Shown: positions 44,762 to 55,800 of the stretch, piece after piece
Layout: each line of letters starts with the position of its first letter
How positions within the stretch are numbered: the first letter of the stretch is position 1
Assembly (NCBI RefSeq): GCF_050624435.1
Contig: NC_134538.1
Location: 123,238,937 to 123,302,936 of the forward strand
Origin: Tenrec ecaudatus
Lineage: Eukaryota; Chordata; Mammalia; Afrosoricida; Tenrecidae
Reading direction: 5' to 3'
Length of the DNA stretch: 64,000 nt
Made by a program: the position numbers and the translations under genes
The notes under the pieces: model-generated
Seen by the model: only the letters and a program-made list of their open reading frames with translations
Databases searched by the model: none
Told to the model about the DNA's origin: nothing

Positions 44762-44965
44762 TCTGGGTGGTACAATGGCTAGCACATTCAGTAGTTAACT
44801 GAACGTTTAGAGGTTCCAGATTTCACCAGGGGATATCTTGGTAGAAACGCCTGGTGACCAACTTCCCCCAAACCAGCTAATGAAAACCCCATGGAGTAGT
44901 TCTACACGGATGGACACACACAGGGCCACCTGGAACTGAAACTGATTTGACAGCAACTGGTGATA
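44762..44965 (+). mobile_element. AfroSINE copy
   Basis: 'ctctgggtggtacaatggct', 'agttaactgaacgtttagag', 'cccatggagtagttctacac' and 'ggaactgaaactgatttgac' follow the family order. Confidence 0.75.
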
Positions 44966-45239
44966 CTGACAGGATACAAAGAAATACACAAAATATCTTC
45001 ACATAAAACAATTAAATTAGGGTATAAATATTCACTTAAGAAATACAAATTTGAAAATCCTTACTGTTTGACCTTACTAAAAGGTAGCTGGATTTAGGGA
45101 CAAATCCGTGGTCGCCTGCCCTGAGACTGGCAGGACAGAGGGGTCAGAAAGCTCCAGGAAGGAACAACTTTAATTGCCTGCCAGTAAACTCACAAATAGT
45201 CTGAGATTCTGTACATCCAGACCTGCGCTCCCGTCCTTT

Positions 45240-46260
45240 TCTCTGTATTTCCTGTTCCCCTTCCCAAGTCCTCTTGGCGAAAGAAAATTCCTCTTCTCCT
45301 CCTGCTTCTGAACCCCCTCTGATGTCTACCTTTTCAGACCTGCTTGAACATCCTGTCTCCCCTCCTACTCACCCTCTCCCTATTCTGGCCACACCTGTGG
45401 CCCCCACGTCCTCTTCTCCAGATCTACCCGCCTCACTGGAGGAACCCCGTCTGCACTCACCCTGCCGGTTAGCAGGCACACGTGATCGCAAACCCCCTTT
45501 TCTCCTTTGTTTGCTCCGGAGAGTGACCAGGACTGAGAAAGCGGTCTAGTTCATGTTCCCTTCTCTCTCACTGATTTATCTCAGATCGACAAGCATTTTA
45601 GGCTCCCTTTGAATGATCCCACCACCTATATTAAGGTGTTTCGATATTTAAGTCAAGCTTATGCTCTGTCCTGGCATGATACTTTTGTCATCTTTTCCTC
45701 TACCCTGACCACAGATAAGAGGGAATGCATGTTTCTCGCGGCTCATCAGCACTCCAAACAGGTTCATTTGACCAACCCTGACCTGGGCGGTTCCTAGACA
45801 AAAACCTGGTTAGAGTTATCAAGTTGGCAATCAAGCACAGGCAAGGAAAGATGAGCCCGTCATGACATAATGCTTCAGTGTGTCCTGGCTGGGCTGCAGG
45901 CCCTTCCCCATTTAGGAGTCAATTTGAATAAACGTAAGAAGATCACCCAAAAGCCTGACGAGAACCCAGCTGCCTTTTAAGCTGCTTAACGAATGCTTTC
46001 ACCCAAAAGGCCTTCAAACCCCGGTCCGAGATTCAGTGAATGTGGCATTTAAGGTTTTTAACCGCCGTGAGGAGCAGGCAGAGTCAGTACGTGATGCCTG
46101 GCTCTGGCAGAAGGTAAATTTTCAGGCCCAAGCCTTAGTAGCAGCCCTGTGGCGGCGATCCCCCAAGGCCCCAGAAGGGCTGTGCAGGGCAAGGGTGTAT
46201 GGGAACAACGACCACCACCTGGCACCTGCTTCAAGTGGGCACTAGTCACAAAAGTGCCCT
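45240..46260 (+). pseudogene. gag (pseudogene): ERV gag remnant
   Basis: 45274-45549 is a Pro/Ser/Thr-rich open stretch like the matrix-p12 part. 45550-45790 encodes a capsid-N-terminal-like segment with 'PFSLTDLSQIDKHFRLPL' and the 'RECMFLAAHQHSKQ' helix. 45900-45990 carries a capsid C-terminal-like 'KKITQKPDENPAAF' block, and 46036-46245 a later part rich in Asn/Arg/Glu. Near 46228 the 'CFK...' and 'GH/K' pieces recall a nucleocapsid zinc knuckle, but out of frame and missing a Cys. Several frameshifts separate the parts; it cannot make Gag. Confidence 0.7.
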
Positions 46261-46289
46261 AGGCCTAGAACTCAACCAAGCCCTTCCCA

Positions 46290-46420
46290 GCACGAAGTCA
46301 AAGCGGACACTGGAAGTCCGACTGTCCTTGGAAAAGCGACAGGCTCTTTGTGTCTCCACGTGGGGGGACTGTCCTTCCAATTTCTGATCTGCTGTTGGCC
46401 CTGCTGGGATTGGCCGAAGT
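46290..46420 (+). pseudogene. pro (pseudogene): ERV protease remnant
   Basis: A Val-Lys-Ala-Asp-Thr-Gly-Ser sequence (DTG codons at 46306-46314) matches the aspartic protease active-site triad expected directly after gag. Only the segment around it is readable. Position and motif support the call; the rest is degraded. Confidence 0.5.
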
Positions 46421-46439
46421 CTGAAGAAACCCTAACTGG

Positions 46440-46800
46440 ACCCCCTTATCACCCTTGAGCCTAGCGGATTGCTCAAGATATTGGGTAAATTTCCTTCTTA
46501 CACAGAAGCTATCTTTTCTGACCTGCCCTCATTTTCAGAGCTAGGCATTCCTTCCTCAATCTCCTTCCTGCCCCAGGTGTACTAGCCCTTTACTCATTCC
46601 TTTCTTATAATCCCTGCGTGCCTGGTCCCTCTTTTGGGAAGAAACATTTTTAATTAGTTAGGAACCTCCTGACACCTTACTTTTGGTCTCACAGTACATT
46701 TGCCTCTCCCTCTTCTTTCACTCGACCTGGAAGAACTGGCCCTATAGATCCCGTTGCTTCCCGATGTTAACCCATCATGCAATGCCTCCTTTCTAACAAC
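46440..46800 (+). other. ERV pol, degraded region
   Basis: Lies between the protease and the L1 insertion, in the place of the start of reverse transcriptase. Only scattered coding-like pieces and many stops. Confidence 0.4.
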
Positions 46801-47460
46801 TTTTTTTTAAAAAACATTTTATTAGGAGCTCATACAACTCTTATCACAATCCATACATATACATACATCAATTGTATAGAGCACATCTGTACATTCTTTG
46901 CCCTAATCATTCTTTTTTTTACATTTTATTAGGGGCTCATACAACTCTTATCACGATCCATACATATACATACATCAATTGTATAAAGCACATCCGCACA
47001 TTCCCTGCCCCAATCATTCGCTCTTCACTTAAGCCCTTTGCATCAGGTCCTCTTTTTTTCCCCCCCTCGCTCCCTGCTCCCCCCTCCCTTATGTGCCCCT
47101 GGTAATTTATACATTGTTATTTTGTCATATCTTGCCCTATCCAGAGTCTCCCTTCCCCCCTTCTCTGCCGTCCATCTCCCAGGGAGGAGGTCACATGTGT
47201 ATCCTTGTAATCAGTTCCCCCTTTCCAACCCACTCACCCTCCACTCTCCAGCATTGCCCCCCACACCTCTGGTCCTGAAGGTATCATCTACCCTGGATTC
47301 CCTGTGCCTCCAGCCCCCATACGCACCAGTGTACAACCTCTGCCCTATCCAGCCCTGCAAGGTAGAATTCGGATCATGGTAGTTGGGGGGAGAAAGCATC
47401 CAGGATCTGGGGGAAAGCTGTGTTCTTCATTGGTACTACCTCGCACCTTGACTGACCCAT
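46801..47460 (-). mobile_element. Young L1-type LINE 3' end nested in ERV pol, doubled 3' tail
   Basis: As at 41.6 kb, a truncated ~100-bp 3' end (46813-46911) is followed by a T-run and a second 3' end from 46922 onward, with the same 'attttattagg' variant and 'aattgtataaagcacatc'. It reaches 'ttgactgacccatctc'. The ERV pol frame resumes right after it. Confidence 0.78.
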
Positions 47461-47640
47461 CTCATCTCCTAACCTTATTATTCCTACCCACTCCCTCTGC
47501 AACAGTAAGAAACCAAACGGTACTTATTGCTTGGTCCAGGACCTGCCCCTCATTAACAAAGCTGTTATTCCCATATACTCTGTAGTTCCTGACGCCTATA
47601 CTCTTGTCCCACATTCTCACCCTCTATTACATCTTTTTCA
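47461..47640 (+). pseudogene. pol (pseudogene): ERV reverse transcriptase fragment
   Basis: It encodes KKPNGTYCLVQDLPLINKAV (47507-47566), followed by 'IPIYSVVPDAYTL': the conserved N-terminal RT region of gammaretroviruses around the 'VQDLR.IN' motif. The YVDD catalytic box and the remainder of pol are absent. A stop or shift follows at about 47640. Confidence 0.75.
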
Positions 47641-47649
47641 CCATCCCCC

Positions 47650-48600
47650 TTAACCCAACTTGTCAGCATTCGTTTGACTCTACCTGCAGCCCCTCCTAAA
47701 ACAGTTCTAAAGCAAATACAGCCCAACTTCTCTCTCCTCCAAGGCACCAGTAGCTCATTCTGCTATTGTCTATCCAGCCTGTGCCTCACCCCACCACTCA
47801 GGGTTTACTCTAGACAGACGCTGGGTCATAAAGGACCTCGAACCACCGACTTTGGCTGAGCAAATAACTAAATGTGTAAATTTTCCCACAGAAGGACCTT
47901 GTTTTCCAGTTACTATATGTAGTTCCTCAGCTCATCCTATATGGTCAGTATGAATCCGCACAGTTACTCCCCACCCAAAGGTCGAGAAGAGCAGCATTCC
48001 GAAACCATCCCAGTCTCTCTAGCTTCCCTGCAGTAACAGCTCAAGAGTGCTGTTATCATAATAAATCAGGACTAGTAAGGCAACGCATACCTGTATTCCT
48101 ACCTGTCCTAGTAAACCTCAGTTTTACCTCCTCCCTGACAGGAACAAAAATTTCCAGTAGAGCATTAGAGCACAGCATGCTCCAAACACAAAACTTTAAT
48201 AAACAAGTCTAGCTAGTCATGTATACCACCTCGGAGTCTCTCACCTCCCTACAGCGACAGGTTACATCCCTATCACAGGTAAGCCTTCAGAATCATCGTG
48301 CAGGAGACCTGTTAGCAGCGGACAAAGAAGGTATGTGTATGTTTCTAGAAGAGTGTTGCTGCTACAATAATGAGTAGGGAGTGGTAGAGCAAAATGCTGA
48401 AGTGATAAAAACCACGGCCAAGTAAATCAAGTCACCGCTGGGTCAATGCAGCAACCACCTCCTGGTTCCCAAACCCCACTATGTCCTGGGCTATACCCCT
48501 GGTAGGACCCCTGGTAATAATTTGCTTGCTGTTACTTTTAACCCCTTGTCCTTTTAAGTTCCTAGAAGAACGAAAGACATATCCAATCTGATGCTAACCA
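47650..48600 (+). pseudogene. env (pseudogene): ERV envelope remnant (TM subunit)
   Basis: 47674-47860 holds an open stretch possibly from the SU start. 48020-48190 resembles the fusion-peptide/heptad region. At about 48285-48365 there is a Leu-Gln-Asn start, the conserved heptad-region motif of gammaretroviral TM, followed by a Cys-rich stretch (Cys, five residues, Cys-Cys; the family usually has six between). A hydrophobic membrane-span-like segment lies near 48490-48560. Stops at several points (e.g. TAG at 48377-48379) break it. It is a relic and codes no functional protein. Confidence 0.65.
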
Positions 48601-48754
48601 ACTCTTGTTACATCCTTACAGCCCCCTACCTGCCAATGCTGGTTCAGAACATTCCAGCCCATAGCCCTGCCCCTGTTGCCCCATATCAGCAGGAAGTAGT
48701 CAGATCATATTACTAAAAGTAGTCAGATTTATCACTAAAAAGGCTAGAATGTTT

Positions 48755-49135
48755 GGACTAAGCTGAAGCAGGTCAGGGCCCTGCACATGCTTCCCTGTAT
48801 ATCCTAAAGGTCAGTAGCAGAGGACGCCAGATAAGATAACCAGTGAAACAAGAGGCTCTGGGTTCAAAGAAAGCCACAAGGAGCCCACAAGCAATTCTCA
48901 GATTCCAGACCCCGTATGCTAATTGCTATACATTCCTCACCACCCATTTAAAAAACAGCACCCCCAGCTCCTGAGCATGACTTCCCTGACCTGTTGGCCT
49001 AGGTCATGGAACCTTGTCCTGGAGCTCCCCCTAATAAAACTATTTCTGTTTCTGCTCTCCCTTGTCCTGTCACTTAGGTCTGTCTGTCTCCCTGTAGCTC
49101 AGTTTCACCTTTACAGGCAGTGTCTTCTTCATTAA
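48755..49135 (+). mobile_element. ERV 3' LTR
   Basis: An 'aaaaaggctagaatg' tract resembling a decayed polypurine tract precedes TGTTTGG at about 48750-48756. Downstream lie a TATA-like 'catttaaaaaac' (48944-48955), the poly-A signal AATAAA in 'cccctaataaaact' (49031) and a CTCTCCCTTG-type R/U5. The exact right end is uncertain. Confidence 0.55.
49030..49045 (+). promoter_or_regulatory. LTR poly-A signal
   Basis: AATAAA within 'cccctaataaaactattt', downstream of the TATA-like site, as expected for an R region. Confidence 0.55.
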
Positions 49136-49759
49136 AATGGGTTATGACTTGTGGGTTTAGCCCCAAAGAGGTTTACTAGCTGGTGACTCATGTTGTGAAC
49201 CCATAAGGATCTCACATTGTCACAAGCCTGTCACTGGCACAACTTGTTACCAATCTATCACATCAGGTAGAACTCAGCTGTTATTTTTTAAATTCCTACA
49301 GTTTTTCAAAATATATTTTTCGTTCTCTCCTTTTAAAAACGGTGAAAGTTTTGTTGGTTTGTCTTTAGGCTATAAAATCCATAAAAAATTTATCAACTAA
49401 AATTTTTATAAAATCCTGAGCCAGCCCATAAGGGCTCCAACCTTTGGAGGTCTCTGAGCACCACTGCTTCATTTCCTGGTTGGGAAAACAGACTGCAAAA
49501 GGAGGACTGACATTAGTAGTCCTCACTCAGTCACCTCAAACAAATATGCCAAGCACTTTATTTAGCTCATGTTTCAAATGACTGAACCCATGACTCCCAA
49601 TGAAAAAGAATACACAACAGAAAGATTTATTTTTAAGTATTTTAAAGTTGTAACAATAAATCCTAAATAAAGCACTTAAGAATACCTAACATAGTAAAGT
49701 GTTTGGCCAAATTAATTCATTTTTCAGTGTTAATAAATATTTTCCCAAATGGTATTACA
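49136..49759. other. Unassigned stretch
   Basis: No gene or family recognised. Confidence 0.4.
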
Positions 49760-49880
49760 ACTATAAAACCAGAACAAACTAATCTACTGCTATTAAGTTG
49801 ATGCTGACTCTGTGACTCTACGTGTAGGCTTTGTGAGCCCAACACCCATGCCACCAGGACTCCTTTATTATGACTAAAGA
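49760..49880 (-). mobile_element. AfroSINE copy (internally deleted)
   Basis: 'ctactgctattaagttgatg', 'ctgactctgtgactctacg' and 'acacccatgccaccaggact' are the two ends of an AfroSINE in reverse with the middle missing. Confidence 0.65.
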
Positions 49881-49910
49881 CTCCACCCACCCTCAATGTT
49901 AAACAACTGA

Positions 49911-49992
49911 TAGCTAATAAAATACAGGTAAACTTTTCCAGGCATCTTATATTTGAAGTTTGTAAATATAGTCAAAAGCACTGTCCTAGGCA
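49911..49992. repeat. 82-bp dispersed duplication, copy 1
   Basis: 'tagctaataaaatacaggta' to 'tgtcctaggca' recurs at 51628-51709 with four mismatches over 82 bp. The similarity stops sharply at both ends except where the second copy continues leftward into the RTE fragment. Confidence 0.9.
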
Positions 49993-50029
49993 GTACATAA
50001 GTTTTAGTCCTGTATATTTCCTGAGAATG

Positions 50030-50109
50030 ACTGACTAGTAATGGTCCCTTCCTTCCAGATCTAGCACAGACTGACTAGTAATGGTCCCTTCCTTCCAGAT
50101 CTAGCACAG
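50030..50109. repeat. 40-bp perfect tandem duplication
   Basis: 'actgactagtaatggtccct' to 'agatctagcacag' occurs at 50030-50069 and 50070-50109 without mismatch. Confidence 0.97.
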
Positions 50110-50224
50110 GATATGGACAAAACTTATGGGGGATGGTGAAACTGCAATACAAATTGCAATCAGTGTCCATGGATAGTGGCTTAGGGATCAAAACTGTAAC
50201 TGAGTCTAGCCCTCCATGAATGAG

Positions 50225-50350
50225 TTAAGTACTTTTATAACAGTCTCTTTTCTCAGGTGAAGAAACAGCCTTAGAAAGGTTGTGTAAATTGGTCCCAGCA
50301 ACTGAATTAATTAATAGTGATTCAAAGGAAACCTGTATTTGAATCCACAG
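50225..50350 (+). mobile_element. MIR SINE relic
   Basis: 'cttttctcaggtgaagaaac', 'agccttagaaaggttgtgta' and 'cagcctacgttcc' fit the MIR core (cagatgaggaaactgaggca...). Confidence 0.5.
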
Positions 50351-50639
50351 CCTACGTTCCTAACAGGACTCCAAATAGGAGCTGTGGAATTAGGAAAGGA
50401 AGAACTGTCCGGACAGACTAAGGAACAGTTTGTGGAAGAAAGCAGCACGTCAGTACAAAGACCACGGTGGCAGCATCCCGCAACGAAGGAGGTAGGAAGC
50501 CCAGGCTGGAGGTCAGCAACGCAGTAGAACAGGGACAACAGACGTGAGTGGAGAAGTTGTGAGTGGAATTGTGCCAATAAGGATAAAGAAGTATCTTTGT
50601 TGTGGTGAGAGACCCTATGTGTAACAGAACAAAACACTA

Positions 50640-51645
50640 TCCAGTCCTGCACCGTTTTCACAATTGTGGCTGGGCTTGAGCCGATCCTCGCAGCCACCGT
50701 GTCCATCCATCTCATGTGGGTCTTTCCTACGGACTCTCTTTCACCAAGGATAATGCCCTCTTCCAAGAATTGGCCCTTCTGGATTAACATGTACGAAGTA
50801 GGTAAGGTAGTCTGGTGCCCATCCTCCCATACAAGGCACATCACAACTGCATTTCTTTAGGCAGCTTTGCTCATTGCTCTGACAACCCATGGTACACTCA
50901 GCACTCCTCACAAATACCACAATCTACCTGCATCGATTTTTCTCAGCTGCTCCGTATTTCCTGTCTAGCTTTCACATGCGTGAGAACACCATGCGTGAAA
51001 ATGCCATGCCTTGGGTCAGGCACACCTCAGTTCTCAAAATGGCATCTTTTCTCGTTAGCATTTTAAAGGACTTATGCAGCAGATTTACCCAACACAATAA
51101 ATACACCGTGTGACTCTCTGATTACTGCTTCTATGCGCATCAACTGCGGACCCAAGCAAAGGGAATCCTCCACAAGTCCAAACCCGTTCGTATTTTATCA
51201 CTCTGCTACTATTGGTTCAGTTCTGAGGAATCCTTTCGTATTTTATCACTCTGCTACTATCGGTCCAGTTCTAAGGGATCCTTTTGTATTTTATCACTCT
51301 GCTACTATCGGTCCAGTTCTAAGGGTTTTGCTTTTCTTTATGTAAAGGTACAATTCATACTAAAGACAGTCTCTGATCTTCCTAAGTAAGTGATTCGAGT
51401 CCTCTTCATATTTAGGAAGCAAGGTTTCGACCATGTACGAAAGGCTAATTTCTTGTTCTCCAATCTCAATGCCATGTTCTTCATATAGTCCAACTTCTCA
51501 GATAATGTGTCAGGATACAGTTTCTTCTTGTTCCACTCAATATACAAGTTCCCAGTGAACACAACTTAAGTGTTCGGAAACTCCCTTTCTTTTCAACATT
51601 ATCCGTAATTTGTTGAATGCCTTTGCATAGCTAATAAAATACAGG
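50640..51645 (-). mobile_element. RTE-clade LINE fragment, ~1 kb
   Basis: The plus strand gives the reverse of the RTE 3' UTR and C-terminal RT ORF: 'gctgggcttgagccgatcct', 'ctctctttcaccaaggataa', 'tttcacatgcgtgagaacac', 'gccttgggtcaggcacacct', 'atagtccaacttctcagata' and 'tgaatgcctttgcatag'. ORFs here are closed by several stops. A 48-bp unit is repeated three times inside it. Confidence 0.8.
51187..51330. repeat. 48-bp tandem triplication inside RTE
   Basis: Units of 48 bp start at 51187, 51235 and 51283 ('ttcgtattttatcactctgc' ...). The third starts with tg in place of cg. The period is constant at 48 bp, i.e. 16 codons, so it does not shift frame. Confidence 0.93.
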
Positions 51646-51709
51646 TAAACTTTACCAGGCATCCTGTATTTGAAGTTTGTAAATATAGTCAAAAGTACTG
51701 TCCTAGGCA
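51628..51709. repeat. 82-bp dispersed duplication, copy 2
   Basis: Copy of 49911-49992; it forms the join between the RTE fragment and the young L1 that follows. Confidence 0.9.
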
Positions 51710-52636
51710 AAATGGGTACATAGCAAATGTGGTAAAGAAAGCTGATGGTGCATAGCTATTAAAAGATAGTGTCTGGGGTCTTTAAAGGCTTGAAGTTAAA
51801 CAAGTGGCCACCTAGCAGAGAAGCAACCAAGCCCATATGGAAGAAGCACACCAGCCTGTGTAATCACAAGGTGCCAATGGGATCAGGTATCAGAAGACCC
51901 AAAACAATTACATCTATGTGAATGAGGGGGTTTGGAGGGGAAACCCAAAGCCCATATGTAGACAACTGGTACATCCCCTCACAGAAGGATCACAAGGAAA
52001 GGACACTCAGGCAAGGTGCAGTACAGCACTGAAGAAACACACAGCATTCCTCTAGTTCTTTAATGCCCCCCAATCATGACCCCAGCTGCTCTGTGGAGAA
52101 AGAGGGGGCTTCCTACCCCCATGATGAGCTGTTGTATTCCTCTACTTCTTTATTGTGTCCCTCCCCGGCCCGTCTATCATGACCCCAGTTCTACTTTACA
52201 AATCTGACTAGACCTGAGCATGCACACTGGTACAGATAAGGGTCCTCCACACACAGAATCCAGGACAGATAAACCTCTCAGGAACAGTACTGGGAGTAGC
52301 AATACCATGAGGGTAGGGGGAGAAGGGGGGGAAAGGGGGAACCAATTGCAATGATCGATGTATACCCCTCTCCCCCACCACAAGGGGAACGAACAATAGA
52401 AACATGGGTAGAGGCAGACAGCGGACGGTATAAGATATGAGAATAATAATTTATAATCAAGGGCTCATGAGGGTGGGAGGGTAGGGAAGGAAGGTAAAAA
52501 AGGGGAGCTGATACCAAGGGCTCAAGTAGAAAGAAAATGTTTTTAAAATGATGGCAACATGTATAAATGTGCTTGATATAATTGATGTATGGATTGCTAT
52601 AAGAGCCAATAAAAGGATTTCTGAAAGAAAAAAAAC
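51710..52636 (+). mobile_element. Young L1-type LINE 3' end, ~0.93 kb
   Basis: 'aagaaagctgatggtgcata', 'ggaagaagcacaccagcctg', 'caaagcccatatgtagacaa' and 'tctgactagacctgagcatg' lead to 'agccaataaaaggatttctg' plus poly-A. It is on the plus strand. Confidence 0.75.
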
Positions 52637-53167
52637 TATCCTAGTGATAACGAAGTAACAATCAGCAATGATGCTAATGAAATTAGCATTTGATGTATTA
52701 AAAATTAATGTGGAAATACTGACCCAATGACATTAATTTTTCATAAATAAGATTGTATATTACCTTAGGCATAACATTTAGTATTTTAAAGTTGTGTACA
52801 TAATTTATGGAAGAAAACACAATTTCTTTAAATTTGAAAATAGTTGTCAACACTGAAAACAATTCCCCAAAGTATTACTTCTTATATATTTGTAGATGAA
52901 AGATCACTCATTGAAGAAAAACCTGCAAATTATATTTTTTAATAGGTGAATAAACTAAAAGTTAAGATAAATATACAAACATTAAAAATAAAAGTAATAA
53001 AAAATAAGTTCTTTCCTAGAACACTTAAATTGTTTCCAAGGGATGTCATTTTAATCACATATATAAATTTAAAACTTTGTTAGAAGACTATTACTACTCC
53101 TACTACTTGTTATTGTTACCTATAAAAAGATATTCTTTTGCCAATAATTTTCATATTTTTAGGGATT
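52637..53167. other. Unassigned AT-rich stretch
   Basis: No gene or family recognised. Confidence 0.4.
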
Positions 53168-53283
53168 ACTGTATATACCTGAGTATAAGCCAACCCGAAT
53201 ATCAGCCGAGGCACCAAATTTTACCACAAAAATTACAATAAAAATGTGCTGAAAAACTCAGCTTATACATGAGTATATATGGT
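53168..53283. mobile_element. Tigger-like MITE
   Basis: The left end 'actgtatatacctgagtata' and 'agccaacccg' and the right end 'gcttatacatgagtatatat' followed by GGTA form imperfect ~24-bp terminal inverted repeats. The core 'aaaatgtgctgaaaaactca' is shared with 13175-13193 in the pogo/Tigger relic. At ~115 bp this is a non-autonomous derivative of that family. Confidence 0.72.
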
Positions 53284-54919
53284 ACATAGCTGAGAGTAGA
53301 TCTTCTCTTGAAAGTAACTACTCTTTTTGCTGAAACCATAAAATAAAGCACCCCTAAACTGTGCCAGACGTCAGTGGCTTTACCTCTAGGCTTCCAGTCA
53401 CATTTTTACAGATGCTTTGCATCACATTGAAAATTCTGGTTTTCAGTACTTGTTTAAAAAAAAAACCCAAAAAACCCTAAAACTATGAAGCATCTGTTGC
53501 TATGACAGGGAATAGAATTTCCCTAATCTTCATATTAATAGAAGCATATGGACTCTGATTATTTTATTTTACTTTGGGTTAAAATAATCAAACTGCCTGA
53601 TCCAAAATCAAAGTACATTTCCCCCTTATGACTAGCTTAGATATTGACAGAAAGATCCACCCTCCCCACCCCAACCTCCCCAAGAAATACCTCCTTACAG
53701 GTAGACTATTTTCAGACTGGTGTCTTTAAATGGAGTTGTGCAGTATTTGCTTAGGTAATCTCTGCTCTGTGTAGCATCGTGTCCTTTGTTCCCATCGATG
53801 CAGGAGATGGGCTCATTATTTATGCCTTAACTATAGGAGTTCATGTACCACAGTGAGAATTCCCCCACCCCCCTTCATCTGAAAAGCAGTCACTAACAAG
53901 CTTCAGCTGGAAATGCCTGATATTAAAAAGTGTGAACCTGTTCCTGGGCTAATAAACGACCTTCTTTCTGCCAACAAAAGAAAATCAATTTACAACTGTA
54001 ATTATTTTTTAACATGCTCATTATTTTTATACTTTCATAGCTTAGTATATAAGTCAATTGATTTGTGTCTAACCCATGCCTGCTTGTCCTAGAGGAGCTT
54101 TAAAGTCAGAGAGGTAATAAGTTACTTCAATAAAGCAACATGTGAGATGTTAGTGTGTGGAAAGACATAACCCAACAAGTGTCAGGTTTGAGCTGACTTG
54201 AGGTCATGTGATAGTTCATGAGCATGTGGCACATATGAACAGTTCAATGAACATTTGTGCACATAAAAGGCAGAGGTGGGTGGTGCAGTGCACATGGAAA
54301 AGGCAAATAATGCAAAGCCACTCAATGTAAAACCATCATGAATTTCTATTCCTAAAACAAGAGGGTTTGAGTCCATTTTTAGGCTTCAAATACGTTCTGG
54401 GAAACAAAAAGCGGCAGGTATGTTTCTACTAACACAACTGAATGACTGAAAACAGTTCCTCTTAAACACACAAGTGACTGCAAACCTTCCGTAACCCTAA
54501 CTACAAGCTGAGAAGAGAACGCCGGCGTTCACGAAGTGAATCCTTTGTTCAAGGCATAGTGGAAGAGATGCAACAACGAAATGAAAGGCAAGGTCTGTGT
54601 CCTCCAAGAAATCAGGGTCCCAGTGGAAACATCATCAAATGGGAACGAGTAATATGAGGGGTAATTTGGAAGTATGTTTAAATGCAAATATCTGATTATA
54701 GCATGGAATGACTAAAGGGAAGTGGCACAATACGCATTTAATGGGAAGTGGCATTTGGGAGGTGGATCCTGGGGCATAAATGAGTACTTAAAAAGACACA
54801 GAACAACAATGAGCACGTTTTCATAGGGGACACGGCTTATTGTGGCTGGGGCATCGGCTATACGAAGAAAGTGCAAAGGGGCTAGTCTATGAAGAAAGCC
54901 ACTTAAGAAATCCTCTGGA
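53284..54919. other. Unassigned stretch
   Basis: About 1.6 kb with A-rich and C-rich patches; no repeat family or gene recognised. Confidence 0.4.
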
Positions 54920-55592
54920 CTAAGACCCAGAACAAAATCATGCCCAATGTGAATGGGGTGTGGGGGTGTGGAGTGGAGACTCAAAGTCCCTCTGTAGACA
55001 GTTGGACATCCCCTCACAGAAGGGTCACAAGGAAGAGATGAGCCAGTTAGGGTGCAGTATAACACCGATAAAACACATAACTTTCCTCTAGTTCTATAAC
55101 GCTTCCTTCCCCCCACTATCATGACCTCAATTCTACCTTACAAATCAGATTAGACCAGAACATGCACACTGCTACAGATAAGAGCCTGAAACACAGGGAA
55201 TCCATGATAGATAAACCCCTCAGGGCCAACAAGGAGAGTAGAGATACCAGGAGGATAGGGGAAGGTGGGGGAGAAAGGGAGAATCGATCACAAGGATCGA
55301 CATATAACCCCCTCCCAGGGGAATGAACAACAGAAAAGTGGGTGAAGGGCGATGGAGGAGGTTGTAAGATATGAAAACAATAATCTATAACTTATCAAGG
55401 GTTCACAAGGGAGGGCAGGAGGGGGATGGAGGGTAAATAATGAGGAGCTGATATCAAGGGCTCAAGTAGAAAGAAAATGCTTTGAAAATGATGATGGCAG
55501 CATATGTGAAAATGTGCTTGACACAATAGATGAATGTATGGATGGTGATAAGAGATGTACGAGCCCCCAATAAAAGTACTGAATTAAAAAAA
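54920..55592 (+). mobile_element. Young L1-type LINE 3' end, ~0.67 kb
   Basis: 'gatgagccagttagggtgca', 'aaatcagattagaccagaac', 'gaacaacagaaaagtgggtg' and 'gagcccccaataaaagtact' with an A-tail. The ORF at 54712-55122 (minus strand, 136 codons) overlaps its start and is not a gene. Confidence 0.72.
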
Positions 55593-55721
55593 AAGTACTC
55601 TAGAAATGCAGAGTTAGTTCTGCAGCTCACTTAAAAAGCAAAAACAGAAGATGAAAAGCTAATTCCTTTAAGATTATGCAATGATCATATGGGAGACAAA
55701 CTAGAAAGGGCCTGGTGATAA

Positions 55722-55800
55722 GGAGCCCTCTTAGGTAGGTGGCGTAGCAGACTAAGTAATAATGACGTATGAACCTACGGAATGGCAGTGGGATTCAGAG
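55722..55800 (+). mobile_element. AfroSINE copy, internally deleted
   Basis: 'gataaggagccctcttaggt' head joined to the tail 'aatggcagtgggattcag'. Confidence 0.6.

Larger units (their letters stand above)
45150..49135 (+). mobile_element. Decayed gammaretrovirus-like ERV (ERV1)
   Basis: Gag, protease, reverse transcriptase, envelope TM and a 3' LTR follow in the retroviral order on the plus strand, all broken by stops and frameshifts. Much of pol (RNase H, integrase) and probably most of env SU is missing. A young L1 end interrupts pol (46801-47460). No 5' LTR or primer-binding site was recognised upstream of gag, so the left end is truncated or too diverged. Confidence 0.75.

Noticed and set aside
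50311-50844. 177-codon minus-strand ORF
   Set aside because: Overlaps the RTE 3' end and a MIR relic; it is a shadow frame of repeats.
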